The notes below the pieces were generated by a model that was not told the DNA's origin, ran no database searches, and worked only from the letters and a program-made list of their open reading frames with translations. A DNA stretch of 64,000 bases. It comes from Streptomyces mangrovisoli (lineage in GTDB: Bacteria > Actinomycetota > Actinomycetes > Streptomycetales > Streptomycetaceae). Of this stretch, positions 7,204-16,003 are shown piece by piece (position 1 is the first letter of the stretch; each line of letters starts with the position of its first letter). The translations under genes were made by a program, and so were the position numbers. The DNA lies in contig NZ_LAVA02000039.1 of the NCBI RefSeq assembly GCF_000974985.2, positions 23,919-87,918 of the forward strand, written 5' to 3'.

Positions 7204-7791
7204 TCAGGCGCGGGCGGCCGACGCGGGGCCGAGGGCCTCGGCGCGGGTCTCCAGAATGCGCAGCACGCGCGTGCCCCACTCGACGTTGGCCCGCTCCAGG
7301 GCCAGACCGCCCTGGAGGGTGAGATAGGGGCCGACCCGGTCGGCGGCCGCGAGGAACTCCTCCTCCGTCCGCCCGGCCAGCAGCCGCTCCCGCGCCCGCT
7401 CGAACCGGGCGAGCTTGGCCGCGGCCCGCTCCACGCGCTCCGTCACCCCGGCCCGCACCGCGTCCAGGTCGCCGACGTCGACGCACTGGACCTTGACCAT
7501 CAGCTCGTCGCGGATGGCCATCGGCTTGCTGGCGGGCTCGGCGGTGTAGGCGCGCACGGCCTCGCGTCCGGCGTCGGTGAGGGCGAACAGCCTTTTGTTC
7601 GGGCGCCGTTCCTGCTCGACGACGCGCGCGGCGACCAGGCCCTCGGCCGCCATGCGCTCCAGCTCGCGGTAGATCTGCTGGGGTGTGGCCATCCAGAAGT
7701 TGGCGACGGACGCGGCGAACCCCTTCGCCAGGTCGTACCCGGATGCCTCACCCTCCAGCAGTGCGGCCATCACCGCGTTGCGCAGCGCCAT
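7204..7791 (-). CDS. PadR family transcriptional regulator
   Basis: 195 residues. An N-terminal winged helix (SGYDLAKGFAASVANFWMATPQQIYRELERMAAEGLV, then a RRPNKRLFALTDAGRE wing) and a C-terminal alpha-helical dimerisation domain (about 95-185) match the long PadR/Vir_act_alpha_C subfamily. PadR proteins often sense phenolic compounds; the divergent gene at 7923 encodes a ring-cleaving dioxygenase, a plausible target. An inverted repeat lies just upstream at 7796-7815. The SDR gene downstream is separated by over 200 nt with its own operators, so it is probably a separate unit. Confidence 0.88.
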   Translation of the reverse strand: MALRNAVMAALLEGEASGYDLAKGFAASVANFWMATPQQIYRELERMAAEGLVAARVVEQERRPNKRLFALTDAGREAVRAYTAEPASKPMAIRDELMVKVQCVDVGDLDAVRAGVTERVERAAAKLARFERARERLLAGRTEEEFLAAADRVGPYLTLQGGLALERANVEWGTRVLRILETRAEALGPASAARA

Positions 7792-7795
7792 GCGG

Positions 7796-7815
7796 TCAAC
7801 CTAACACCGGGTTGA
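7796..7815. promoter_or_regulatory. Inverted repeat TCAACC-N8-GGTTGA
   Basis: Perfect 6-nt arms with an 8-nt spacer, 5 bp before the padR start and 108 bp before the dioxygenase start. Candidate PadR operator. Confidence 0.45.
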
Positions 7816-7922
7816 TCAGTGGATACGCGGCCCGGACGACGGAGCTGTCACGGGGTGCGCGGCGGTCGCCTGGTCCAAGGTGGTGTCCCGCACGCCGTCA
7901 CCGAAGGAAGGCCACCGCCCCC

Positions 7923-8828
7923 ATGACCCTGTCCCCCGCCGCCCCGCCCACCGAGCAGCAGGCCCGCGAGGAGAGGCTGACCGAGCAGGTCGTACGGTCC
8001 TTCGGCGGCTGCCCGGACCCCCGGCTGGCGGAGCTGATGACGGGCCTGGTCCGCCATCTGCACGCCTATGTCCGCGAGGTGCGGCTGACCGAGGAGGAGT
8101 GGGCCGCGGCGATCGGTTTCCTGACCGCGTGCGGGCACATCACCGACGACCGGCGGCGGGAGTTCGTCATGCTCTCGGACGTCCTCGGCGCCTCGATGCA
8201 GACGATCGCGGTCAACGACACGGGGTGCGGGGCAGCCACCGAGGCGACCGTCGTCGGGCCGTTCTTCCTGGCGGACTCCCCCGAGGTGCCCTTCGGCGGG
8301 GACGTCTCGGGGGGCGCGCCGGGCGAACCCTGCTGGGTGGAGGGCACCGTCACTGACACCGCGGGCGTCCCGCTCGCCGGAGCCCTGGTCGAGGTCTGGG
8401 AGGCCGACGCGGACGGCCGTTACGACGTGCAGTACGCCGACGGGCGCGTCGCGGCCCGCGGCCGGCTGCGCACCGACGCGCGGGGCCGGTACGCGTTCTG
8501 GGGGCTCACCCCGGTGCCGTACCCGATCCCGCACGACGGGCCGGTGGGGCGGCTGCTGGCCGCGACGGGGCGCTCCCCGATGCGCGCGTCGCATCTGCAC
8601 TTCAGGGTGGGCCACCCGGAGTGCCGCACCCTGGTCACCCACATCTTCGTCGACGGCGACGAACTGCTGGGCTCCGACGCGGTGTTCGGCGTACAGGACT
8701 CCCTGGTGAAGGAGTTCGTCCGGCAGCCGGCCGGCACACCGGGGCCGGACGGCCGCCGCCTGGACGGCAGTTGGTCGAAGGTCCGCTTCGACGTCGTGCT
8801 CGCCCCGGCGGTCGGCGACCCGCGCTGA
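7923..8828 (+). CDS. Intradiol ring-cleavage dioxygenase (catechol / hydroxyquinol 1,2-type)
   Basis: 301 residues from the ATG at 7923 after GAAGGAAGG. It has the N-terminal helical dimerisation domain of catechol 1,2-dioxygenases followed by the beta-sandwich core. The non-haem Fe(III) ligands appear as Tyr167 (GRYDVQY), Tyr200 (VPYPIP), His224 and His226 (RASHLHFRVG), nearly the numbering of classical CatA. The WEADADGRYDVQ stretch resembles hydroxyquinol 1,2-dioxygenases more than CatA, so the substrate could be hydroxyquinol or a substituted catechol. Expected product is a cis,cis-muconate or maleylacetate. No other pathway gene adjoins; divergent PadR is the likely regulator. Confidence 0.88.
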   Translation: MTLSPAAPPTEQQAREERLTEQVVRSFGGCPDPRLAELMTGLVRHLHAYVREVRLTEEEWAAAIGFLTACGHITDDRRREFVMLSDVLGASMQTIAVNDTGCGAATEATVVGPFFLADSPEVPFGGDVSGGAPGEPCWVEGTVTDTAGVPLAGALVEVWEADADGRYDVQYADGRVAARGRLRTDARGRYAFWGLTPVPYPIPHDGPVGRLLAATGRSPMRASHLHFRVGHPECRTLVTHIFVDGDELLGSDAVFGVQDSLVKEFVRQPAGTPGPDGRRLDGSWSKVRFDVVLAPAVGDPR

Positions 8829-8862
8829 CGCGTGGCGGGGCTGCGTGCGGCGGCCGTTCCGG

Positions 8863-8902
8863 CTGAGTACCGGGCCCGCGCGGGCTGAGTGCGGGTACTC
8901 AG
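8863..8902. terminator. Inverted repeat CTGAGTACC / GGTACTCAG
   Basis: Perfect 9-nt arms (8863-8871, 8894-8902) with a GC-rich loop, 34 nt after the dioxygenase stop and 60 nt before the acyltransferase. Probably a factor-independent terminator, though an operator is possible. Confidence 0.5.
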
Positions 8903-8964
8903 GCCCGGAAGGTCCCGGCAACGGATCCTGGAGATCCAAGTTCGCCGGGACCGGGAGACCGAAC

Positions 8965-9618
8965 ATGCTCAGCCGCCTCGCCGACCTGCTGGTCCCTGCC
9001 GTGGGCCGGCTGTCGGTGACCACCGATCCGCGGGCCGTCCTCGCGCCGGGCAGCGTCATCGCCGCGAACCACACCTCGCTGGCGGACCCCGCCGTCGTGG
9101 TCGCCGCCCTGCGCCGGCTCGGCGTGGAGCCGGTCGTCATGGCGGCGGCCGGGCTGTGGCGGATCCCGCTGCTCGGGCGCGCGCTGGTGCGTGAAGGGCA
9201 CATCCCCGTCCGGCGGGGCGACCGACGCGCGGCGGAGGCGCTCGACGACGCGGTCCGGGCGCTGGAGCGCGGGCGTCTCGTCCTGATCTACGCGGAGGGT
9301 GGTCTCCCGCGCCGCAGGGACGCCGCCGAGGCGGCACCCGGTGCCTTCCGCAGCGGCCTGTCGCGGCTGGTCCAGCGCACGGGGGCGGCGGTGGTGCCGG
9401 TGGGGCAGGCCGGGGCCCGGCGGGTCGCCTCGGGAAGCCTGGCCAAACAGCTCACGGGGGTGCTGACGGCACCGGTGCGGCGGCCGGCGCTGCACGTGCA
9501 CGTGGGCGCTCCGCTGCGGGTGGCGTCGGAGGGTGTGGCCTGGACGGAGGTCGCCCACGGCGCGGTGACGGACGCGTGGCGCACGGCGGCGGCGCGGCTC
9601 TGCGAACCGGCGGCGTAG
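8965..9618 (+). CDS. Lysophospholipid acyltransferase (PlsC-like)
   Basis: 217 residues from the ATG at 8965 (GGGAGA upstream). The catalytic HX4D motif is NHTSLADP near residue 36. The second motif, normally FPEGTRS, reads YAEGGLPRRR, a noticeable deviation. The protein is short and lacks a clear N-terminal membrane helix. Such proteins transfer acyl groups to lysophosphatidate or related glycerol lipids at the membrane surface. No lipid-pathway neighbours; it is followed by a tandem repeat and a strong hairpin. Confidence 0.85.
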   Translation: MLSRLADLLVPAVGRLSVTTDPRAVLAPGSVIAANHTSLADPAVVVAALRRLGVEPVVMAAAGLWRIPLLGRALVREGHIPVRRGDRRAAEALDDAVRALERGRLVLIYAEGGLPRRRDAAEAAPGAFRSGLSRLVQRTGAAVVPVGQAGARRVASGSLAKQLTGVLTAPVRRPALHVHVGAPLRVASEGVAWTEVAHGAVTDAWRTAAARLCEPAA

Positions 9619-9701
9619 GGCTCCGCCTGAAGCGCCGTCCGACACCTGCGGGTGCGTAGAGGCTCCGCCTGAAGCGCCGTCCGACACCTGCGGGTGCGTA
9701 G
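9619..9701. repeat. 41-bp direct repeat, two copies
   Basis: Copies at 9619-9659 and 9661-9701 (period 42) are identical by eye, begin right after the acyltransferase stop codon and end at a large hairpin. Recent tandem duplication. Confidence 0.92.
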
Positions 9702-9708
9702 GGGCTGA

Positions 9709-9776
9709 TCGCGCAGTTCCCCGCGCCCCTGGAAAGCTGCGCCCAGCCCCCGCCAGGGGCGCGGGGAACTGCGCGA
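9709..9776. terminator. Long hairpin with 24-bp stem
   Basis: Arms 9709-9732 and 9753-9776 are perfectly complementary around a 20-nt loop; the arm core is GCGCAGTTCCCCGCGCCCCT. This sequence type recurs between genes across Streptomyces chromosomes. It would act as a strong terminator after the acyltransferase gene. Confidence 0.85.
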
Positions 9777-9875
9777 CCGGCCACAACGCACCCGCACCCG
9801 TGAACACCGGTCCGACCGGGCCGAGGCCGACCGGATACAGTGCGCGGAACGGCAGCCTGGTGAGCGAGGGAACGC

Positions 9876-11084
9876 GTGACCGAGACCAGCAACACCCGAA
9901 CCGCCGACGGCGACGCACCCGCACCGCGGCCGAGCCGCCTGCACCGCCTGATGCGCTACATCCCGCTGATCGCCCCCGTCCTGCTGTGGGCCGTGCCGTG
10001 CGGAGTGCTCCTGTACGCCGGCCAGCACTGGCCGCTGCCCGTCACTGCGGCCGGCACCGCGCTGTTCGTCCTCGGCCTCGTCGCCATGCCGCTCGCGATG
10101 ATGCGCGGTCACGGCCGTCGCCAGCAGGACCGCGCGGCGATCGTCGGCGACAGCCTGCTGGGCGGCAGCTGGATCCTGTTCACCTGGTCCGTGCTGCTCG
10201 GCGTCCTGCTGCGGCTCGCCCTGACCGTGGCCGGTGTCGGCGACGGCCAGGACCGGGCCCGGATCGTCACCTGGGCCGTCCTCGGCGTGACCGCCGTACT
10301 GCTCGCCTGGGGCTACGCCGAGGCCCGCCGCGTACCCCGCGTGCGCACCCTCGACGTGCCGCTCCCGCGCCTGGGTGCCGGGCTGGACGGCACCCGCGTG
10401 GTCCTCATCACCGACACCCACTACGGCCCGCTCGACCGCGCCCGCTGGTCGGCCCGGGTGTGCGAGACGGTGAACGCCCTGGAGGCCGACCTGGTCTGCC
10501 ACACCGGCGACATCGCGGACGGCACGGCCGAACGCCGCCGCGCCCAGGCCGAGCCGCTCGGCACCGTGCGCGCGACCCATGCCCGGGTGTACGTCACCGG
10601 CAACCACGAGTACTACAGCGCGGCCCAGGGCTGGGTCGACCTGATGGACGAGCTGGGCTGGGAGCCGCTGCGCAACCGCCATCTGCTGCTCGAACGCGGC
10701 GGCGACACCCTCGTGGTCGCCGGCGTGGACGACGTCACCGCCGAGTCCTCCGGCCTGGCGGGGCACGGCGCCCATCTCGACGGAGCCCTGACCGGAGCCG
10801 ACCCCGACCTGCCGGTCCTGCTCCTGGCCCACCAGCCCAAGTTCATCGACCGGGCTGCGGCCGCCGGAGTCGACCTCCAGCTCTCCGGCCACACGCACGG
10901 CGGCCAGATCTGGCCCTTCCACCACCTGGTCCGTATCGACCAGCCCGCCCTGGCCGGCCTCAGCCGCCACGGCACCCGCACCCTGCTCTACACGAGCCGC
11001 GGCACCGGCTTCTGGGGCCCGCCGTTCCGGGTCTTCGCCCCGAGTGAGATCACCCTGCTGGTGCTTCGCAGCGGCACCGCCTGA
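9876..11084 (+). CDS. Membrane-anchored metallophosphoesterase
   Basis: 402 residues from the GTG at 9876. Four predicted membrane helices fill the first half (starting about residues 27, 57, 90 and 130), then a calcineurin-like phosphoesterase domain: ITDTHYG (Dx(D/T)xH), HTGDIADG (GD), TGNHEYY (GNHE), LAHQP and SGHTHGGQ (GHTHGGQ) provide the two-metal site. This layout matches the YkuE/YaeI-like family, whose members cleave lipid-linked or nucleotide phosphates. The active site probably lies on one face of the membrane. Monocistronic; the stop codon is inside a hairpin shared with the convergent gene. Confidence 0.9.
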   Translation: MTETSNTRTADGDAPAPRPSRLHRLMRYIPLIAPVLLWAVPCGVLLYAGQHWPLPVTAAGTALFVLGLVAMPLAMMRGHGRRQQDRAAIVGDSLLGGSWILFTWSVLLGVLLRLALTVAGVGDGQDRARIVTWAVLGVTAVLLAWGYAEARRVPRVRTLDVPLPRLGAGLDGTRVVLITDTHYGPLDRARWSARVCETVNALEADLVCHTGDIADGTAERRRAQAEPLGTVRATHARVYVTGNHEYYSAAQGWVDLMDELGWEPLRNRHLLLERGGDTLVVAGVDDVTAESSGLAGHGAHLDGALTGADPDLPVLLLAHQPKFIDRAAAAGVDLQLSGHTHGGQIWPFHHLVRIDQPALAGLSRHGTRTLLYTSRGTGFWGPPFRVFAPSEITLLVLRSGTA

Positions 11085-11103
11085 CCGCCGCGTTTCGGTC
11101 AGG
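11080..11103. terminator. Bidirectional terminator overlapping both stop codons
   Basis: CCTGACCG (11080-11087) and CGGTCAGG (11096-11103) form an 8-bp stem with loop CCGCGTTT. The arms contain the TGA of the phosphoesterase gene and the TGA of the convergent gene. Confidence 0.55.
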
Positions 11104-11968
11104 GCGCTTCGAACTGGAGGGGGAAGCGGAGGGCGAGCCAGGGCTTGCGGCCCCAGGCGAGCACGGCCCCGCGTCCCATGGCCTGCCACGGGCCGAGGCG
11201 TCCCAGCGCGATGAGCAGGAAGGCGACCGGCTCGGTCAGGATGGTGCAGTCCGAACGCTCCGGCGGGCCGGGCAGCACCTCGACCGCGCCGTCGGTGAAG
11301 GTGACGCCGAAGGCCGCGCCGCCCCGGATGCGCAGGGTGTACCGGGCCGTCAGCGTGGAGGCGACCGCGATGCGCGGCATCGCGGTCTTCAGGAACGGCA
11401 GGCACAGCCCGACCCGCCGCTCGTCGATCATGTGCGGCCGGCGCAGCCCGCGGGCGAGGTCGTAACCGTGGCCCAGCATGTGGGTCAGCAGGTACGCGGC
11501 GAGTACGTCCTGGTCCATGGGGCCGAGCGGGGTCACGAGCGTCCGCCTCGCGGCCCCGTCAGTCGCCGGACCGTCCACGGCCGGCCCGTCCGCCGCGGCC
11601 GCGTCCGCCGCGGCCCGGTCCACGGCGGCCAGGAACGTGTCGGTCTGCTCCACGAGCATCGCGGCCAGCGGCCCCGCCCCGCGCTCGGTGAACTCGGCGA
11701 GGCTGCGCGCGTTGGCCGCCGCGATGCCCTGCGGCGTGCCGTCGCCGTAGGGGCGTTCCCGGCCGGCCGCGAGATCGGCCATCAGGCCGTTGGCCAGTGC
11801 CAGGTGGGCCGCCGTCTCGCCGACGGTCCACTCCAGCCCCGGTACGGGGGCGGTCGTGTCCGTCGCGCCGTCCAGGAGCGCGGCGATGGCGTCGGCGGTC
11901 TCGCGTATCGCCCCGCCGAGCCCTTCCGGCAGGGAGTCCCCGCCGCTCGTCCCTGTTCCCCGCTCCAC
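11099..11968 (-). CDS. Maleylpyruvate isomerase-type (DinB-like) mycothiol/metal-binding protein
   Basis: 289 residues from a GTG preceded by GAGGAG. The N-terminal four-helix DinB/MDMPI_N domain has the typical W-T-V-GETAAHLALANG segment and a second His cluster, HMLGHGYDLAR, for the metal; the C-terminal part (about 200-289) resembles an SCP2-like sterol-carrier fold. In actinomycetes such proteins are mycothiol-dependent isomerases/transferases, but most are uncharacterised. An alanine-rich insertion (AADAAAADGPAVDGP) around residue 122-135 separates helices. Monocistronic. Confidence 0.8.
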   Translation of the reverse strand: MERGTGTSGGDSLPEGLGGAIRETADAIAALLDGATDTTAPVPGLEWTVGETAAHLALANGLMADLAAGRERPYGDGTPQGIAAANARSLAEFTERGAGPLAAMLVEQTDTFLAAVDRAAADAAAADGPAVDGPATDGAARRTLVTPLGPMDQDVLAAYLLTHMLGHGYDLARGLRRPHMIDERRVGLCLPFLKTAMPRIAVASTLTARYTLRIRGGAAFGVTFTDGAVEVLPGPPERSDCTILTEPVAFLLIALGRLGPWQAMGRGAVLAWGRKPWLALRFPLQFEAP

Positions 11969-12080
11969 GCCGCCGGTCTCCTCGCGTCTTCGTGATCACG
12001 CACCTGTAGCGGGGTACAGAACCAGACCCGCGGGTCCGGGGCAAGGGTTGGGGCAAGCGGAGGTCGGGCGGCCTGGCCTC

Positions 12081-12106
12081 GCATCGCATCCCATCGCATC
12101 GCATCG
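12081..12106. repeat. GCATC pentamer run
   Basis: Five tandem pentamers, one changed to CCATC, in the 197-bp gap between the divergent DinB-like gene and the end of the glucanase gene. Nothing else is seen there apart from the terminator at 12120. Confidence 0.7.
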
Positions 12107-12119
12107 CCTTCCGCAGGGT

Positions 12120-12153
12120 GGTGCCGCCGGGCGCGAGTGCGTCCGGCGGCACC
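12120..12153. terminator. Terminator of the glucanase gene
   Basis: GGTGCCGCCGG (12120-12130) and CCGGCGGCACC (12143-12153) form a perfect 11-bp stem 13 nt beyond the minus-strand stop at 12166. Confidence 0.7.
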
Positions 12154-12165
12154 GTGGGGGGCGGG

Positions 12166-15100
12166 TCAGGTGTTCCAGACCTGGAACTCGGAGAGCTGGC
12201 CGGCCGGCCAGCCGTTGTTCGCGGTGATGTTCAGCCGGAAGTACCGCTGGGTGGTCGCGGTGAACGTCAGGGTCACCGTGTTGTTGGTGGTGGGGTCGAA
12301 GGTGTACGTGGCCGACGACTTGACGGTGCTGAAGCTGGAGCCGTCGGTGCTGCCCGACAGGGACAGCGTCTGGTTGCGGGCGCCCCAGCTCGCGGGGAGC
12401 TGGAGGACGACGCGGCTCGCGCTCTGTGCGGATCCGAGGTCGACCTGGACCCACTGCGGGAAGGCGTTGTTGGCGCTCTCCCAGTAGGTGCCCTGGTTGC
12501 CGTCCGTGACGTTGGTCGACGGGTAGACGTCGGTGTGGCTGGACTCGGTGGTGGCCGCGCCGGCCGCCAGGTTCTTGCTCGCCGTGCCCGCTCCGGTGCC
12601 GGTCAGCGCGACCGTGGTCGTGCCGTTCGACGCGTTGCTGGCGACGCTGAGCGTGCCGGTGCGGGTGCCGGACGCGGTGGGGGTGAACGTGACGGCCACC
12701 GTGCAGGAGGCGTTCGCCGCGATCGACGTCCCGCAGGTGTTGGTCTGCGCGAAGTCGCCCGTGACGGTGACGCCGGAGACGGTCGCGGCGGCGGTCCCGG
12801 TGTTGGTGACCGTGACCGTCTTCGCGCCGCTGGCGGTGTTGAGCGCCTGGGTGGCGTAGGCCAGCGACGCCGGGTCGGCCGACAGGGTCGCCTGCGAGGA
12901 GCCGCCGGTGCTGGGGAACACCTCGAAGTCCGACAACTGGGCCGCGTTCCAGCCCGTGTTGGCGGTGATGTTCACCCGGACGTAGCGCGCCGTGGCGGCG
13001 CTGAAGGTGATGGTCGCCGTGTTGCCGTTGGCGTTCGGGTCGAACGTGTACCCGGCCGATGCCTTGATCGTGGAGAAGGTGGAACCGTCCGTGGACCCCT
13101 GGACCGACAGGGTCTGGGTGCGGGCCGACCAGGACGTGGCGGGCGGGAGCTTGAGCACGACCTTGCCGACGCTGTAGTTCTGGCCGAGGTCGACCTGGGC
13201 CCACTGCGGGAACGAGCCGTTCGTGCTCTCCCAGTAGGTCGAGGCGTCCGTGTCGGTGAGGTTCGAGGCGACGTAGGGGCTGTTGCTCGAACTCGCCGTC
13301 GCCGGCCGTCCGGCGGCGATGTTCGTCGTGCTGTCGATGCCGCTGCCCGCCAGGGTGACGACGGTGGGGCTGTTGTTGGCGTTGCTGGTGACGGTCAGGT
13401 TGCCGGTGCGCGAGCCGCCGGTGGTGGGCTTGAACCCGACGGTCACCGTGCAGGAGGCGCCGACGGCGAGGGTGGAGCAGGTGTTGGTCTGGCTGAAGTC
13501 ACCGGTGGCCGTGACGCCCGAGACGGTCGCCGACGAGGTGCCCGAGTTGGTCACCTTCACCGTCTGCGTGTCGGCCGAGGAGCCGACCACCGTGGCGGCG
13601 AAGGACAGGCTCGCCGGGTCGGTGTTCAGCACCGGGCCGGGCGCGGTGCCGGTTCCGGAGAGGGTGACGGTGTTGGTGACCCCGCCCGCGTTGACGGTCA
13701 GCGTCCCGGTACGGCTGCCGGTCGCCGTCGGCGCGAACTTCACGCTCACGGTGCAGGAGCCGTTCGCCGCTATCGACGAGCCGCAGGTGTTGGTCTGGGA
13801 GTAGTCGCCGCTCGCCGAGATCGAGGAGACGGACGCGGCGGAGCTGGTCGGGTTGGAGACCGTCACGGTCTGCGCGTCGCTGGTCGAACCGGTCGGGACC
13901 GAACCGAAGCTGAGGGCGCCCGGGGTGGCCGTCACGCCTTCGGACGGGTACGGCGGGTAGACCGGGGACGGCCACCCTCCGCAGTACGGCGTGCCGCTGA
14001 TCCCGGAGTTGCCGCCGCCGTCGGTCACCGTGAAGCTCCCGGACGAGCAGCTGTAGACCGGGGAGGAGTAACCGACGCCGGTGGCCGTGACGTTGGTGAA
14101 CTTCGCAGCGCCGCCGGTCTGTTCCTGGAGGGCGAAGGTCCCGGTGCCGGCGATGGTCACGGTGTCGAGGTTGACGCCGCTGATGGTGCCCTCGACCCAC
14201 TGGATCGCCTCGTACGGACTCTGCTGGATCAGCGCGTTGGTCACGTTGATCGGCCCGGTGATCGCGCCCTGGCTGCCGTCGAACCACAACGCGCCCACCC
14301 CGAACTGCCAGTTGGGGTCGAGGCTGCCGTCCCGGACCATGGTGTTGCCGGAGATGGTGGTGGTGCCGACCGGCGTCGAGGAGAACCGCTGCCCCACGTG
14401 GATGCCGCCGCCCTGGGCGATGCCGGAGTCGACCACCCGGTTGCCGCTGACGGTGTTGTCGTGACCGCCGTAGATCGCGATGCCGTTGGCGAGGATCTGC
14501 AGGGACACGGTGTTGTTGGAGATGGTGTCGTTGGCGTCGGCGCCGATGCCGGAGTCCGCCCAGGTGGCGATGCCGTCGTCGCCGGTGTTGCGGATGTCGC
14601 TGTTGGTCACCTTCGAATTGGTCACCGCGCCGTGGAAGTTGATGCCGTCGGCGGTGGTGTCGCGGATGCGCATGCCGCTGAACGTCAGCCCGTCCATCGG
14701 GCCGTCCATCCAGGCGCCGACCTTCATGTGGTCGATCCACAGGCTGGAGACGGTGGAGTTGCTCATCGCGCCGCCGATGCCGTTGACCTGGGCGCTGTCG
14801 TTGCGCTCCTGCACGTCACCGAAGATCGCGAAGTTCTGCAGATGCACCCCGGTGCTGGCCGAGGGCGCGGAGTTGCCGTAGAAGCCGGGGGCCGTGCCGG
14901 TGACGGTCGAGTACCACATGCCGGCGCCGGCGATGGTGACGTTGTTGACGCTGATGTGGCCGGGGATGTTGTAGGTGCCCGGCGGGATCCACACGGTGCC
15001 ACCGGGCCCTGCCGCGCTGATCGCCGCGTTGAACGCGCTGGTCGCGTCGGCCGCGCCGGTCGAGTCGGCGCCCTTGCTGGTGACCGACACGGACCCGGAG

Positions 15101-15735
15101 GGTGCGGTCAGGGCGGCGCCGACCTGTTCGAAGTCGGCGAAGTCGATCGTGTACGAGGAGGCGTTGTCGCCCGAGTCGACCTGGAGCTTGAAGGTCGTGC
15201 CCGCCGGATAGGTGGTGGTGAACAGGCGGTGGGCCTCGTCGTAGAAGTGGTGCGGGTTGCTGCCCGGCGAGTTGGTGAACGGGTAGCTGCCGTAGTACCA
15301 GCTGTAGGCGTTGGTCAGGGTGAAGTCGGGCTGCTTGACGCCGTTGATGTACAGCGACAGCGCGGCCGTGTAGACCGAGCCGCCCGAGGTGTCGGGGATG
15401 CTGTAGCGGAAGTTGATCGAGTTGGTCGCCACCGGCGTGGTGAAGGTGACGTACTGGCCGGTGCCCTGGAGGGTCGTCGCCTTGCGGTACGACGCCTCGT
15501 CGGCGAGCTGACCCTGGGTGTAACTCGGGCCGATGGTGGTGCCGTTGGTGGCGGAGTTCTCCGCCTGGACCTCGACGTACGGCAGGCTCGCACCGCTGCC
15601 GCCGGTGGCGGCGGCCGCCGCCCAGGCGGGCTGGACGGCCAGCGCGACGATGCCGACGGCGGCCACCATCGCGGTGGTGACCGCCCAGACGAGGGCCCGT
15701 CTCAGATCTCGTGGGGAGGGGAGCACTTTCCACAC
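12166..15735 (-). CDS. Secreted multidomain GH87-type alpha-1,3-glucanase (mycodextranase-like)
   Basis: 1189 residues. Residues 1-40 form a signal peptide (basic start, long hydrophobic stretch, AWAAA cleavage). A beta-sandwich CBM-like domain (about 53-207) precedes a right-handed beta-helix (about 217-590) rich in N/D ladders. TADG (Asp363) and NTGDDG (Asp386, Asp387) give the spacing 0/+23/+24 reported for the catalytic aspartates of GH87 Agl-FH1, as I recall it. After that come alternating modules: two ASH/choice-of-anchor-D domains (about 601-800), a discoidin-like F5/8C domain (803-940), a third ASH domain (948-1048) and a second F5/8C domain (1052-1189). It probably degrades fungal cell-wall alpha-1,3-glucan outside the cell. 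Monocistronic, with an AT-rich upstream region. Confidence 0.82.
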   Translation of the reverse strand: MWKVLPSPRDLRRALVWAVTTAMVAAVGIVALAVQPAWAAAAATGGSGASLPYVEVQAENSATNGTTIGPSYTQGQLADEASYRKATTLQGTGQYVTFTTPVATNSINFRYSIPDTSGGSVYTAALSLYINGVKQPDFTLTNAYSWYYGSYPFTNSPGSNPHHFYDEAHRLFTTTYPAGTTFKLQVDSGDNASSYTIDFADFEQVGAALTAPSGSVSVTSKGADSTGAADATSAFNAAISAAGPGGTVWIPPGTYNIPGHISVNNVTIAGAGMWYSTVTGTAPGFYGNSAPSASTGVHLQNFAIFGDVQERNDSAQVNGIGGAMSNSTVSSLWIDHMKVGAWMDGPMDGLTFSGMRIRDTTADGINFHGAVTNSKVTNSDIRNTGDDGIATWADSGIGADANDTISNNTVSLQILANGIAIYGGHDNTVSGNRVVDSGIAQGGGIHVGQRFSSTPVGTTTISGNTMVRDGSLDPNWQFGVGALWFDGSQGAITGPINVTNALIQQSPYEAIQWVEGTISGVNLDTVTIAGTGTFALQEQTGGAAKFTNVTATGVGYSSPVYSCSSGSFTVTDGGGNSGISGTPYCGGWPSPVYPPYPSEGVTATPGALSFGSVPTGSTSDAQTVTVSNPTSSAASVSSISASGDYSQTNTCGSSIAANGSCTVSVKFAPTATGSRTGTLTVNAGGVTNTVTLSGTGTAPGPVLNTDPASLSFAATVVGSSADTQTVKVTNSGTSSATVSGVTATGDFSQTNTCSTLAVGASCTVTVGFKPTTGGSRTGNLTVTSNANNSPTVVTLAGSGIDSTTNIAAGRPATASSSNSPYVASNLTDTDASTYWESTNGSFPQWAQVDLGQNYSVGKVVLKLPPATSWSARTQTLSVQGSTDGSTFSTIKASAGYTFDPNANGNTATITFSAATARYVRVNITANTGWNAAQLSDFEVFPSTGGSSQATLSADPASLAYATQALNTASGAKTVTVTNTGTAAATVSGVTVTGDFAQTNTCGTSIAANASCTVAVTFTPTASGTRTGTLSVASNASNGTTTVALTGTGAGTASKNLAAGAATTESSHTDVYPSTNVTDGNQGTYWESANNAFPQWVQVDLGSAQSASRVVLQLPASWGARNQTLSLSGSTDGSSFSTVKSSATYTFDPTTNNTVTLTFTATTQRYFRLNITANNGWPAGQLSEFQVWNT

Positions 15736-15844
15736 CTTTCATCAGGACTTGCCGCGGATGTTCCGCTGACACCGCCGGAGAGCGAGGGGCGTGGCACAGG
15801 GGGCGACGGGAGGCAGGGGGAACCCAGGGGGTGTTGATGACGCG

Positions 15845-15935
15845 AGGGGGACCGTAATATCGGCAACAAGAACGCGCAAGAACTAGACAGAGCATTGCAA
15901 CAATAAAAATTGAACACGCAAGATCTAATGTGTGG
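15845..15935 (-). promoter_or_regulatory. AT-rich upstream region of the glucanase gene
   Basis: A stretch far below the local G+C content, containing TTTTTATTG and GATATTACGG on the minus strand, lies 110-200 nt upstream of the glucanase start. It probably holds the promoter, but I cannot assign confident -35/-10 boxes. Confidence 0.35.
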
Positions 15936-15976
15936 CGCGGGGGCGCCGGCCTTGCAGGGCGCCCCGGACATGACAG

Positions 15977-16003
15977 TGCCGCCGGACGGGGAGTCCGGCG
16001 GCA
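15977..16003. terminator. Hairpin TGCCGCCGGAC / GTCCGGCGGCA
   Basis: Perfect 11-bp stem with a 5-nt loop between the glucanase promoter region and the DUF5302 gene; possibly a second-stage terminator for the latter. Confidence 0.6.

Noticed and set aside
12118..15837. A 1239-codon open frame on the plus strand across the glucanase gene
   Set aside because: It is Arg/Gly/Val-rich with no recognisable domain and lies antisense to a gene with clear signal peptide, domains and GC3 bias; typical long shadow frame of high-G+C DNA.
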